Counted from the first letter of the stretch, positions 48,579-62,315 are shown. The stretch is DNA of 64,000 nucleotides from Enoplolaimus lenunculus (GCA_030248215.1 JASANG010004046.1:186001-250000); one strand, 5' to 3'. Translations and numbers: made by a program. Notes: a model not told the origin generated them from the sequence alone.

Positions 48579-50271
48579 TTTCCAAGGTATAATGCCGGAG
48601 GTATGCTCAAGTACATGGTGCCATTTGCTGGCTGTATTTTCGAAAAAGGCGTAGAATATAAGTCAGGTGTATAGCAGATATATTACCTTCAAAATTACTG
48701 AAAACTTGAAAATACACTATTTAAATGTTTGATTTTGGTCAGAAATCTATAAGGCTCAAAAAATCTATATTTTTGGGGTTACACCCTTCCGAATCGAAAT
48801 TTTGGTTACGCTCTTGGCGGTTGAATATATGGTGAAGCAAACACAAGCATTATATTAATCAATTTAGCCAGCCGTAGGCAATTTTTACGTACCCATAGTG
48901 CACATTACTTAAGTAATAAAAAAATGTTGAACCAATTGAATTTGAGGTAAAAGATGAAACTGAACCAGCTTGTCGACCAGAAATACTTGTCGACTGCGGC
49001 GAAAATATTTTAAGAGGGGACAACTAAAATATTCGTAACCAAGATTTCTTTTAATATAGTTTTCAAAAATTTTCGGCCATGGGGAGGGCGAATCTGTTCG
49101 TAGGTGGGCAGCAGTGTTCCCCACTTCCTCCCGTAGTTGTGGATGTAATCAGTAAAACAGACGGAACAAAAATCTAAAAAATTAATCTTTAGAATGTTTA
49201 GTTTAATCTAGAAAATAGAACCAAGTCGGTGCCATAGACACAGCATGGATTTTGGTTTTGTAGAAAGCAACGTCATTAAGACATAAAAATACATGTTTGT
49301 GTGTATTTTACCTCAGCTAACATTTAGTTATTGACAGAAATCAACTCCTCCAAAGTCGCAGGTCAGCCATGGTCCACTTGCTTCCCGCCGTTTGGCTAAA
49401 CCCTGGCTGTTATGTTATCCTGCTTGAAGTTTCTGGAGATGCAGGAAAAACTATCACAGGCTATAGAATAACTTGCTGGATTCTGGAACGAACCCAACAG
49501 TCATTGAAAGAAACTCTATAAACCAACTAAGGTCTTTCTGGAATGCAAATCTTGGTCACTCGTCTAATTTTTAAAAATCCATGAACCACTAAACTGGCTT
49601 CTCTTATATTTTATAACATAAGGTTCAAAAATAGATATTTTTAGTGTTTTGAACGAAGATTGTCGGCCTTAATAAACTTAGCAAGAAATACCAAAATCCT
49701 TCATCGGCATGGCAGGGAGGGCTTATTTTATAACGGAGCTCAAATAATACCACCCAAACCATGTCCTGTGAAAAAATTTTTTGGCCAGATATATAGGTAT
49801 ATGTATAAATATAGGTATATATTCTATATGCATATATATCTGGTTTAAAGTATAAGGCATCAGTTCTTTTAGAAAGGCAATTACAGACTAGACATTGTTA
49901 CCTCAAATTAGAAATGAACGTTTGTATGATTAAGGTATTTCGAAAACGTTAGGCAATTAAAATATTGCAGCAAGTAGCATAAAATTTTAGCTTTTTAGTG
50001 ATTAAACTAGAAAAACTGAGTTTGTTATTAAGGCATCAGCAGGAGTATTAATAGATGTTGAGTTTTTAGAAAATAACAGAAAATAATTTAATGCCAGTGC
50101 TACCACCGTCAATCTTAAACGCTTTAAAAGTTAAAAATTTCACAACACAAAAAGTACCTATCTTCCCCCACCGGAAAACCCTGAATCTGCCATTGCTTGT
50201 TTCATTGATCGTTCTCACCCCTTAAACATGTGAAATTAGCGGAATCATCAATTGATTCTTTGGAGTAGTAC

Positions 50272-50360
50272 CAGTACAGTAGCCAGCTCACCTTTCTAGT
50301 GGGAACAAAATTTTTCCAGGGGGTAGCGATTTCCCCTGTGACCTTGTGGCTAAGAGCCAG
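50272..50360 (+). mobile_element. hAT-like MITE with GTAGCCAG ends, 89 bp
   Basis: Left end CAGTACAGTAGCCAGCTCAC, right end GTGGCTAAGAGCCAG, flanked by a perfect 8-bp target duplication AGTAGTAC (50264-50271 and 50361-50368). Shortest bounded member of the family with consensus end CAGGCCCGTAGCCAG. Confidence 0.83.
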
Positions 50361-52393
50361 AGTAGTACTCTAATTGGTACTTTCGGAAGACACTTTAACT
50401 GATCCGACAATTTCATACTACTCCAACAGTCCAACAGTTAATACGAATACGTTCGTGAGCACTGAAACAGGCAAACTTCTGGTAGTAAAAGTTGCTGACA
50501 ACTGCAAAAAACTTTCGAATAAGCAATTCAGTATTTATTCAAAGTTAAACTTTATGAACGTTCTGAGTCAAAGCTCGCAAGCAGCTGTTTTTAGTTTCTT
50601 TGATTCAGTAATCGCTCGCTAGATCAATTGAGTTTTTCGTTCAACATATACCAGCTCTATTTGTTAATAAAACCAATCAGTATCTGTATAAGGCGCCACA
50701 TAAATGTTCTTTTTCCGGCTCCAAAAATTCTCATCCTGATTTGGACGCATATCAGAGGGCAGTAACGGACATATGCTACTAAAATGCTGGCAGGATAATG
50801 AAAAACGGATACTTTTATCCTATTAACAATTTTGGCATCAAAAAGTTTTCTCGCTCGCTAACAACTGTTGTTGGTCATGATCAGAGTTTTACCCTCTAGC
50901 AATGAAATCCGTGTATGCAATTGATCTTAAACTGTCGAAGTTCAAAGCACTCATTTCTAAATTTCTAAACGCTTAACTAAAATACTTCCCCTTGTCAGAT
51001 CACATTCTTGTCGGCGACTGGCTAGTTTTAGAAGCCTGTCCGATTTACTTACCTTTCGTCACTTGACGCACTTTGAGTTTACACCGATTTCTATACACTA
51101 TGTCATGGACTATATATATAATGGTTAAAAAGTTGAAGCATTTCAAAAATAGTGCTTGTTTCTATTTGGAAAAAATATAAACAAGACCGTATAAGTACCC
51201 ATTGGTCAGTCTAACGAGCTTCAGAGTTATACTCTAATTACTCTTCCAACGTATATCCAACGCTGTACCATTTAGTTGCAGATCCTGAAATTTCTGACGG
51301 AGGCGCGTGCGTGCAATGTATATTGTGACAAAAACTCGAGAGCAAAGCAAGCAAATATCCAAACGCAATTTTCGTGGCACAAATCTAAAAATATACAAGG
51401 TTGGGGTATTACATTTTTTAGAAAATATATTCTGACCGAAGAGTGAGCAAATAACATTGGTATTTTTGTAGTTTCCCCCCGCCACTACGCAAATTTTTTT
51501 TTGGGGGGGTAAACATTTTCACTTGTAACATCAAAATGTTTCGTTTTCTTCTTTGAAAAAGCTACTTTCTAGTGCAAAATCTTTTCGTCAATTTTGCATT
51601 ATGTCTTTCAGGGGGATGCAAAGACCAAAATCGTTGGAAACAAAAAAGTATGGATCCCCGTAGCCACCAGCCCACCCGCCTCTCTAAAACAGAGCGCAAA
51701 TCTAAACCAATCGAGATTAAAAAAGATGCAAACGATATGCAAATTAAATGCAAAGGCGAACAATTAAAATTTGTGACATAATGACAAAATTCTAACGCGA
51801 ACGTTAAATATTGAACACATTAATGCGTTAAGAACGAGTACTACTATTGCGTGGTTGAATTTAGGCTGTCACTCAAACCTAATAATGGTTAAAATTGGGG
51901 GTTTAATCGGACCACGTTGTTTATGAGAAATTGGCCAAGCCACGTGGATATTAAATAAAAGGGTGAATAATACTTTGCGATCGTGTCTAACGCTGTTTAA
52001 AACAGGCTGTTGAAGAAACATTCTTGCAGGGGTTGACTGCAGCCAGGGCACGGCTGGGTTTTGACACAACGGTCACATGCCGGCGGATTGGTTGTGGGGT
52101 ATTTGGGCTAGTTAAAAAATGAAAAAATCTATGTTTTAGGTGGTCCGGCTGAACGCTCGTTTGCATATGAATTTGTTTTTTAAAGTAGATCAATAAAAAT
52201 TCCCCCCTCCAACTAAAAGGGAATATTTAATTGATGCACCGAATAATCAGTGGTTGGTGGGTCGGTTTTACCAAAATGCTAGGACCAATTTTGAGGACCA
52301 GCCCAGCCGTGAGTACAACAGATTTTGGGGCACATTACGTTTACTTGAGGTTCGCGAACAGTTTGATATCTCACCTGTTTTACCCATTCGAGC

Positions 52394-52740
52394 GTACTCT
52401 CTAAAAGCTTAAACCAACTTGATTTAAGTTTAAGATAATCCAGCAGTATTAAACTAAGTTTCTAGAATAACGTTTACGCTTAAACTACTTTAAAATCTTA
52501 CCTATTTTTAATTTAAACTAAACTAATAGTGAACTCTTTGATACGCATAATTTCTCAGCTGCACTTGTTACTTAATCTAAAAATAAGTTTACTTAAACTG
52601 GTGTTAAACTTAAAAACAAGTTAGCTTAATTAAAACTTAACATTCAAGTTTAGTTAGTCCGTCCAGCCATTTAAGTTTTACTTAATCTGATATTCAAGTT
52701 TAGATAAGCTGCAATTTAAGTGTAAGTTTTTAGAGAGTGC
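52394..52740 (+). mobile_element. Fold-back MITE with ACTCTCTAAAA ends
   Basis: Left GTACTCTCTAAAAGCTTAAA, right GTAAGTTTTTAGAGAGTGC, inverted. The 347-bp interior is a dense run of TTTAAGTTTAA-like words on both strands. No clear target duplication. Confidence 0.65.
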
Positions 52741-53003
52741 CAATTTACAATTGTTGATCTTTTAGACAAACACTTAATCGCAACATTTGTCGTGAGAGGG
52801 AGCCTGGACCGCTGGCATGCCTTGGTTTGCGTCCTGACTTCAGTAATCAAAATTGTAAGATTTGTAGACAAAATGTCAAATGAAACATTTACTTTTTTTT
52901 GAAAAACCCACTCAGAGCGAAAACAAAAAAATTATTGGAAAACTTCTGTAAACAAATATTGATTAGGCTGAAAGTAGCTTCAAGTGTGACAGCAACTCTT
53001 CCA

Positions 53004-53184
53004 TGTGGCGGGTCCAGAACTTTCCTAAAAGAGCCCCTATGCGCTGTACAATATTGAAAATCATTTACGAGCGAAGCAACCGCGAAGGCAAACTCAATTT
53101 CTAGAGCTAAATGTTAACGCGCAATTTTGTTATTGAAGCCTACTTCGAGGGCCTAGGTCTCGGTGCCCCCCGTTGGATTCGCCA
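53004..53184 (+). mobile_element. hAT-like MITE, GGCGGATCCA family, decayed
   Basis: Left GTGGCGGGTCCAGAA, right CGTTGGATTCGCCA; interior TTTACGAGCGAAGCAACCGC and GGCAAACTCAATTTCTAG align with the other long copies. Confidence 0.55.
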
Positions 53185-56100
53185 AACTAGCAGATATTTA
53201 GTTTAGGCTCTTGTTTAAATATAGCCGGCCTAATACCGATTCTCATATAACATTGTGACATTTGATTTTTCAACGAATAAGAAGTTGTTTATGACACGCA
53301 TTTATGCTGTCATTTACCATAACATTTGACTGACTGACAGCTAACAATTATGAGAGAGCATTATGCCATCATTGAGGTTTCGTTAAGTTCACACGAGCCG
53401 GACCGTAACCAGAGGATATCGAAGTGAAGGTCTAATCCACCTAATTTGTGTACCAAGACTCATTTTGTGACTGTTGTAATGGTATTTAATACTAAAATTA
53501 CGCTTAGCTTCTCGTTCGTTTTCGCTCGCGAAGTTTTCTTTATACCTTTACACGCGCGGTAAAAGGTATCAATTTTAAACCGGTACAATGCGCTCTGCTC
53601 GCGTCGCTCACGAATTCGTTACAACTCAACCTTTACTATAACTCAAGTCGACAATCCCAATTGAAAATTAGGATCTCAATGGACAATCTCACACCCAAGT
53701 ACGCGTTGAGGTGAGATTGTACACGACAGAAATTTTAGAGGGGCGACTGGCCATGGAATTAGAAAATTCTGGCTACAGGAAATTGAGACCGAGGAAGCAG
53801 GCCCGTGTTTTAACGATGAGCCTGACCAGTCACAATTGAGCCTAAGCAAATGACTTCCCCGACAATTTAACTGTGCTGAGGACACACTCCGAACATAACA
53901 ATTTTAGCAAGTTGCAAAATGCACGCCTAAAACGTTAACTTTAATAGTGTTAGGCTTGGCATAGACATATTACAGCCGTAGTGATCTAGTAGAAAACTAT
54001 TGAGACAGAGACATTTCGAACAAAGCGGGAATGTATGGTGACACCCGAACGCAAGAGCAAGCGTCTGATAAAGACAAACACGTAAAAGTCTCAATTTTCA
54101 AATGATAATCACTCTCCGTGCTTGCGCTTGCTGTGTATATTGAGAAACGAGAACAATGACGAGGAGGCGAAAGTGACAAATAGACGCTACAATCTGATTG
54201 GCTGGCTTACATAGCAACTACTTTGATTTGATTGGTTAATACGGTCGCGCTAAGAATTGAGCGACTAGCTAAACAATATGCTTTAATTTCATTGGTGGAT
54301 TGTTCAGTGCGATGTTCTAATTCGCTAGTTTGGTAGCGTAATACTCAACTGCGATTGGTTCAGAGTTCAGCGTTGCAATGTGATTGGCTGATAATAAACC
54401 AAAGTATATTCGTTTGATTGGATAACATTTAAATCGTCGTATTTGAAATTTGCTTAGCCGAGAAACAAATACATACTCCAAAATGATTTGTTGTACGACC
54501 ACTATGAAAGTCATTGGCTAAGTTAGCCAGAAACTAAACTGTATGAATCTGACAACGGAAAATGGTACGTGCCCTGATTGATAAGTTTTTCAGCAATTTC
54601 AAATTAGAAAACCCATCTGAATGCGTGAACCTTCAAGACGAGAACTGTATTCAAAAGCAGAACCACTACAAGGAAAAGAATAGGGAATAGATGTCCCGAA
54701 AATTTCTGAAAAACACGAATAAAATCATTTTTGCCAAGTTAAAAAATACATAATCTGCGGGATTCTAGAGGTATTAAAAACTGTTGTTGCTCGCTACGCT
54801 AGCTCAGAAAATATTTTTACATCAACTTATACCTTCCTGAAGTAAAATTCTAGCAACGTCACAGTTCGAAACCTATTCTCTAAAAACAGAAAGTGACACA
54901 CTTCAAAATATATGCCAAATAGAGCGTTCTTTTATAACAAAATTCAAAGCGTGAAATGGTTTTGAAACATTGAAAATAACGAACCAATCGTTACGCTCCA
55001 CGTAGATTTAAACCATATAATTGACAATCTTGACAGAGAATTTTGAATAATATTTGTTAAAATTCACAGTTTCGCTCAGGTTGAACAATTAAGCTGTCAT
55101 TTATATGGCCTGGCAATGATATAAGAATCTCAACCAATTGCCCGTAATTCTAATATAAATCATTGTTGAAAATATCCGTGGTGTCCGCCGAAAATTATAT
55201 TTAGGAGGGACCCGAATAATTTTAGGGGGCCCTTACACCTTACAATTGCAACAGGTAAGGATTGTTTATTATTAGACCGAGTCTATTTGGTTTCCTAATA
55301 CCCCAAATAGAGACACCCTTGGAAAATTTACATTGTATGTAACCAGTGACTATTTAAACTCTAACTACAATACTTCTGCTTTGAAAAAGTAGCTAGTATT
55401 AACTGGATGGGAGGCAAAAAATTCCCCCCCCCCTATTGTTTATTATTTTGCTAGCGCCTAAAAGCTAAGGTTGAGGCTGTGCCTTCGGCTAATTCTGAGT
55501 TTACGCCTCAGTCTAAGCTTATCCCTTAGTATGCTTTTATTAGTAAAGTCATTATGAGGGAGTTTTATGGCACAATGAGTATAATGATAGCGTTTAGCTT
55601 TTAGTCCTCTCTTCGACCGAGTTAGCTCTAAAAACTAAAGATTATTCAAGTTGGAACCAAACTACCTGCCAGGATGTAAACGGATAGTAGAAATAACGGA
55701 AACGGAAACGGATTATAAAAGTTTCAGAAATGTTTTTCTTCTGCCAACACGCTCGGGGTGCGCAGACATTCACCGGTCTTTCAAAAATTTCAAAGTAAAA
55801 ATAGCTCGAATGCATCCGAATTTTTAAGATTATGGATGAATTTGAAAAGGCACCGCAATGCAAGTATTTCGCGATCCTAACTTTTACTTGACGGCATATA
55901 CCATCCCGGGCAAAAACCCTGGCTACGTTGTGTCTGATATCATTAATAAATTTAGCTGCCTATGAAAAATCCCAGAAAACATTTGGCAGTAAAATAATTG
56001 TACGTAACAATTCAAGAACTATTGAAATATTTTTTCTTCCGGAATTTTGTTTTAAAGTTCGCAAAATATAATATAATTTTCTACATGGATACCTCAGCGC

Positions 56101-58984
56101 TGAAAACAATTCCCAGCATTCACCCAGTCCTGATTTTATTTTTAACAAAATGAGTACAGAACCAATGATTATATAATTGCAGCCTGCTCACAAGACATTT
56201 GCCGACCGCTAGGCCAGCTAGTCAGACTATCCCTGCTTTTCAGCATTTTTTATGCTTCCATTTGAATCGCGCTACACTTGTGCGACACCGCCTGAGCCTG
56301 ACACCGTGCGTTAAGGTACGGTACCATACGTGAGTAATTCGCGTTCTATAGCACCCCGTAAAAGCACGCTGACGGAAAACGTCGGACGTCATCAAACGTA
56401 TAGCTCCACCCTTAATCTTTCAAAAAAAAATTGTAAACATCTTTCAGCAAATAAAATGTTTTCATGTCAACTTTTAAAACCCTCAAATTTTAGCAGCCAG
56501 ATTAACAATAAAATGAAAAAAGTAAACAATAAGTTACTGTTTTACTCGTAAAAATCCCACTGAAAATGACAGACAGCGAGCACGATTAATCCAGGGCATC
56601 AACTGTATGGCGGGGGAAGGGGAAACAGTTCGCTATAGGTATATCTTTACAACCTCTCACACGCTTTCCAGAAACATTTTGACTGAATTCGTCAAAATAA
56701 TTCTATATATGGTACAAAATTTTCTGTGGCATCTTAGAAGTACTATTGCTCCCTGACTCTCGAATAATCCTTGGTGGTGGGGTTGGAAGCATCTTAAATG
56801 TGTTACTCAGCAACAAATCCAAAAGAGAATTTAGTGATGGATAATCTTGAAATAAACTGCGTAAAATTTTTCATTTTCGCGAATAACGCAATTTTGACTT
56901 TATTGACCCTGCCCCCATTCATGGTAACAGGTAGAATTTCAAAAAGTTGGGTCACACCCTATAAAAATGTCGAACGTTTGATTGCAACGGGAAAATTGTC
57001 TAAAGCTCCTGGACAATATCCCAAGGGGAGCTGACCCCTAAATCGTCGTAGTTACGTTCTTGATCCTACTCACATGGTGGGATTCACCAGAGCTGCCGGC
57101 GGCGTTACTAATGTGACCATAAATACAACTTAAAACACGCATTTTAACAGTTACAACACTTGTAAATGAAAAGATTTTTAATTTTATACCAGTTTTGACT
57201 TTTGAAAAAACGACTAATTCACTTTTTTAAATTTCGAAAATTGGCTGTGGGACGACAGCATAAAACACAAAGAGAGTACTTACTATACATGACTGTTTCT
57301 GGGAAGTGGTGGATCCGAGGGGAGATCGTGACAGGTATATCATACAGAAGACAGTGGAAATGAAAATTTTGCGATGGAAATTGTCTGTCAGAAATTAACG
57401 CTGTGTTTGCTGGCTAGAAATGGCAGAAACGCTGAGAAATATGGCAGGAATATAACAGGAAAATTCAATCCTTAGAAATATTGACTAATGTTTATATAGC
57501 AAGAGGGATTCCATTTTCCACGGTGGAAAAATAGTTTTTCTCTTGGTTGATTATGGACGGTGAGGTCTCGTTGGTTTAGCTGAGAATTTAGGATGTGCCG
57601 TTCGGCTCCTAAGACAGTGAAAGCGGAAATTTCGAGCGCATAAGTTTTCCTTTTGTTTGGAGGAACATTAAAAAAGCAGGTAAAGCTTGTTATGCGGGAA
57701 AAGTAGGTAAAGTTAAACTCATATGTATTATCGTTCTAATAGGGATGACACGCTCCGTTTTGCTGGCTTGGAAGGAAAATCAGGATATTTTATTTCGGTT
57801 TGGAACATGGAAAAAGTCGAAAATTCAAGCGCATGCGCTTTACTTTGGTTCGGTAAGGAACATTGGAAACGCAGGTATAGTTCGGAAAACAAGAAAAGTG
57901 AAAAATTGCAAAGAAAACATAGAATCCTGATTTCCCTACCAAGCCGTTAAAAATGTAGCCGACAAACACGAGTTATGTGCTGCTGCAGTCCTGGCCATAG
58001 ATATACCACCTTGGAAAATTGTAAGTCCCTGTCTTAAACATGGGCCTAAATGTACGCCAGTGTCTTTGGAAAAAGTGTATACAATAGGACGAGTTTCTAC
58101 TTCGTAGGATTAATAGATTGGCATACCAAGGCAGCCGCTTTATGGTGCCCAACGCTTTCCGCCCCAAAACCGTTGTAAAATAATTATATTTAGGATAAAT
58201 TTTAAAACAGTGAACCAATATATACGGTATATATACTCCTACATTGTTAACTTTTTCGTTCAAAACTTGAAAACCTTACAATTTCATTGTGAAACAGTTG
58301 GAACGACTAGACATGCACTGTGTATACAGACAAGGGCGTTCAGGATTTTTTGAGAAGGCATCTTTTCGCCTTTTGGATTCTAAACTTTAGCAAATTAAAT
58401 TTAAGCGCTGTAAAAGTGCATATTTACTCTCCTATTCAAAATTCGGGAAAGTGATACACCTATCTCTATGCTCCCCTTTAGATATGCCACTGTTAAGACT
58501 ATTAAATATAGAAATAACAGCTTCAGTCAATTTTACAGTAAATTTAGTGAAAAATAAACGCATTTGAGTCAAAAAATCTTACGACTGGACGGAAATTGAA
58601 AAATGCACTTTTTGAAACGTGCAAAATAGTAAAAACTTCGAACTCAGTTATAGCGAGTGTCAGGGGTGTATACCAGTAAAAATGAAGTGCAAATCCCTCT
58701 AAATTTTGGACGACACGAGTAAAAAGGACTATTTTCACATGCGTTTGAATAACCTGCTTGATAGAAACGTCCTTGCTTTCGTTCACTGCATTGCCTGTCA
58801 AAATTTTTATACCATTAAAGGCGTCGGGATCGAAGAGTAACGCGAATAGTACATAGATGTAAAATATCAATTAAAAAATTGGTTGTTACTTTTGAAAGAA
58901 AGTTCGTTTATTTTAACCCGTTTCATGCATTGAGTATCTTTTTAGTTTAGGAGCAAACTGCGAACTCTGAATCTCAATTGGAAT

Positions 58985-59195
58985 GAGCGAAAAACGCTGC
59001 GCCCAAAATCCCAATTTCCCGGGTAATATCCGAATTTTTCAAAATCCCAATTTCGCAAAATCCTGAAGGAAAAACGCTGCGCCCCAAATCCCAATTTCTC
59101 AAAATCCCGAGCGAAAAACGCAGCGCCCAAAATCCCAATTTCCCTGGTAGTATCCGAATTTCCCAAAATCCCAATTTCCCAGGAAATATCCGCGC
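58985..59195 (+). repeat. Minisatellite with AAAATCCCAATTTC units
   Basis: Three higher-order units starting GCGAAAAACGCTGCGCCC or close variants, each made of shorter AAAATCCCAATTTC words with GGTAATATCCGAATTT spacers. The second unit lacks the spacer. Confidence 0.8.
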
Positions 59196-60510
59196 ATTTT
59201 GGAGGGACCTTTTCAGTATATTGACACAGTGTTTCTAGCAGCAATTGGCAAACAGCGAGAATCTACCGAAAGCTGGAAACAAGCATTGGCGTAGCTGCGA
59301 TTTCATTTGGGGGAAGATGCAAATATATCCCCTCTTTGACAACATTATGGAAACACCTAAGCGTAGTGCAACAAGCCCCGTAGCTGTTGAGTAGCTAAAA
59401 AGCAAATGATTCTGTTATAGTTTTTCAGTCTAATTTCGCCAAAGTATATACAAGGTCATTTACAAGATTTGTTATTGGAATTTTCTTTCCCTTGTACTTA
59501 GCGTCTTTTGGTTGCATACGGCACCAAAAACTGCTAAGATATATCGCCCTATTCTAACACTTGTATGCCCCTCATACTAACCCTTACTGGAAGTGTGCCT
59601 ACTCTTTCTGGCATTTTATTTTCACATTGTTGCCTAGAGAACACCCCAGCTTTACTTTGCTTTGTTTATTCAGTTGAGTAAATTAATTTAAAAATAGAGT
59701 CTAAGCAAAGTAGCTATATTGTTGATGAAATAAACAGCCTATCAAGTTTAAGAATAGACCAAGGTTTTTTGACTAACATAGCTAGTTTCGATTAAAATAA
59801 GTTCCGCCGTACCGCTGTCATCACGAGCTTGCGAGTCACAGTGGCTGGATATTGTCCAAATGATGGTTGTTCGGTTTTTGGGAGCGAATAAATTCTGAAA
59901 AACTTTTGTGCGAACTTTAAAACAATTTTGGTAAAACCAGCTGGAAACGTTTATTTCTTTCCTACAATGATTTTCAGACTTTATTTCACAGCTTTTTCAG
60001 AACATTTTTCTGTTATTACCGAAATATTCTTCAACTTCAACAACGTAATCACATTTCTGAAATGTAATAAATTTTTTAAAGATCAGAAATAATATTTTGC
60101 GCTATCAAACCCACCCAGGATTGTCCCCGCAAAAGGAATCAAAACCAAGATATTGTATTACAATTTAAGTAACACTAAAATTACGTTTGACTTCTTGCTC
60201 GATATCGCTTGTGCCCTTTCAGCAACGTCGGGATCCGCCATTATGGCTTCCCTACTGAACTGCCCCGTTTGATAGCCGATTTAAAATTGATGGTTTAGTT
60301 TCCAAGGTACTCTTAACATTCAACTAGTTTTAGTATACTAATAATATGTTTAAGCTTCTTTTCGACTAAATTATAGGTCAGGTTTAAATAAAAGCGTATT
60401 GTTCTCTCCGCACAATTCCCGATGTAATTGCTGTGATTTGATGCCTTTTAAATTTAAAGTCATATATTATATATTGTATATAATATATATGCATATATTA
60501 AATATTGCTG

Positions 60511-60640
60511 TCCCAATCCAAACTGTCCCGACTTTTCCAACGGGCCCAACTGTCCCGCTGTCCCAACTGTCACAACTGTTTCACTGTCCCAAATGTCATA
60601 CTGTCTAAACTATCCCTCTGTCCCAATTGTCCAGCTGAAT
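60511..60640 (+). repeat. Degenerate CTGTCCCAA tandem repeat
   Basis: A pyrimidine-rich run of 9-10 bp units (CTGTCCCAA, CTGTCACAA, CTGTTTCA and the like), about 12 copies, on the same strand as the next array. Confidence 0.75.
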
Positions 60641-60694
60641 CACCTACTAATTTTTAACATGTACAAACGGATTTACGCAAACTTAATCTTATCA

Positions 60695-60835
60695 GCCCAG
60701 GCGGCCTTTTGTCCGGGCGGCCTTTTGCCCAGGCGGCCTTTTGTCCAGATGACCTTTTCTCCGAACGGCCTTCTTTCCGGGCGTCTTTTTGTCCCGGCGG
60801 TCTTATTTCAGGTCGCCTTTGTCTATCTGTCCGGC
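60695..60835 (+). repeat. 16-bp minisatellite GGCGGCCTTTTGTCCG
   Basis: About eight units of 16 bp; the first three are nearly identical, the later ones decay towards the 3' side. The unit length is not a multiple of 3, so open frames through it are not expected to be coding. Confidence 0.85.
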
Positions 60836-61169
60836 GACCACTTGTACAGCGGAGTTCTGTCCGATCAACTATATATACGCTTGATAATGTTAATAACAAA
60901 CTCTAATAAGCTGTGTTTTATGAGCCAAATCAATATGATAACCAGGTTTGTATATAGCTAATAATCGAATGGCATGAAGATCCGTTAATTAATAGCCGTA
61001 TAAGATTCATATAATCTGTGAAAATTTTGGCCCCTAAATATTTAATAGTAATGTTAATATAGTATTTGTAGCAAAATTTACTACGTTGCATTTCGTAAGT
61101 ATTCAGACTGGCTCCTACAGCATCTGTATTGCGAATTTGTAGCCGTTTTGCAATTTGAGGACATCCAAC

Positions 61170-61336
61170 CTGGCCCGTAGCTAGGTCACCTTGCTAGGGG
61201 ACCAAAAACTTTTCAGAAGTGTATACAAGACGTTTCGATGAAATACAAGCAAGGTTGAAAATTTTCTAGGGGCAGCCAAAATGCCTTGAAGTCAGCCAAG
61301 CCCCCCATCCTTGGTCTTCCTCTGGCAACGGGCCCT
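61170..61336 (-). mobile_element. hAT-like MITE with GTAGCCAG ends, 167 bp
   Basis: Ends CTGGCCCGTAGCTAGGTCAC and CTCTGGCAACGGGCCCT; flanks CATCCAAC and CATTCAAC form a 7-of-8 target duplication. Interior CAAGCAAGGTTGAAAATTTT is the reverse complement of the words in the copies at 41950 and 33184. Confidence 0.78.
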
Positions 61337-61914
61337 CATTCAACAGTATTTAAAGAGCAGTGTTGTTAGCGGCGTAGCGCTTCTTCGGTGTGAGCTTCCG
61401 GATCTATGGATGGAAGGTATTCCACCTTATTGCCGAATGTTGCTACCAACATGGAGGTCCCACCGAGATCACCATGTTATGTTTGACGGGTCGTATCCTA
61501 AAACTAAGGTGATCATCACCATAAAACATAACAAGCAGGTGCTTTTGCAATCGTTATCCATATTCCACATGTCTTAAAAGTATACATATACGCAAATTAA
61601 AATATAAACATATACGCAAAAATATATACAAATATTTATTTTAAGATTTAAATTATATCTTTAGGTCTAAATCCCAAATTAATTTGCACAAATCGGCAAT
61701 CGAATATAACATAAATTCTAAAATCGCTCGGAGACACCAAAAAAGCTATTTTCCTATTAGCACATTAAACGCACCAATACTTAGCTAATATTGCATTTTC
61801 ATTTCTAAAACATAAATCGTTATGGAAGACAAAAACAACATTAAACCTTTATTGCGTAGAAAAATGCGAATCTATAAACGGAAACAATTCAGAAAATGCT
61901 TATTCGACACTGGT

Positions 61915-62095
61915 AGCGCGCGAGGCAACCCATGACAAGGGTTCATCATTTGAGTCGGGCATAAAATATTTGTATTTTAAGCACACCTGGTTTAGCGGAT
62001 TTTTCGTTTAGATTTGGCGTCCGAAAAAAGTTAACCATTGAACTTTAGATCTTAGGTGAAATAGAAAATATTCGTGAAGGAAAATGGCCTAACGA
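61915..62095 (+). mobile_element. tRNA-derived SINE, decayed copy
   Basis: Head-like words ACTGGTAGCGCGCGAGGC and CATTTGAGTCGGGCATAAAA, then, after an insert, GGTGAAATAGAAAATATTCG, shared with the copy at 16745. Confidence 0.4.
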
Positions 62096-62315
62096 AGAAA
62101 ATGACGTGTTTCAAATTAAAAAGGATTGAATGTTTAATGCTACTTCTGTTAAAGTATTTAGTTATTCTCTTAGAAACTATACAAAATGTGTGAATGTCTT
62201 CTGTTTCACCTGTCATTTTTTGAGATCGGCCCAAAACACTAAATCAAATTTTAAAAATGTTAGTGTAAAAAAATTTTCACTAACTGTCAGGCCCATAGCC
62301 AGCTCGGGTCTTTTC

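Noticed and set aside
58942-59244. 100-residue minus-strand frame with NWDFG-type repeats
   Set aside because: It is a translation of the composite minisatellite at 58985-59195.
60593-60961. 122-residue frame with a repetitive proline/leucine/glycine pattern
   Set aside because: It runs through the 16-bp minisatellite; the unit length is not a multiple of three, and open frames occur on both strands for the same reason.
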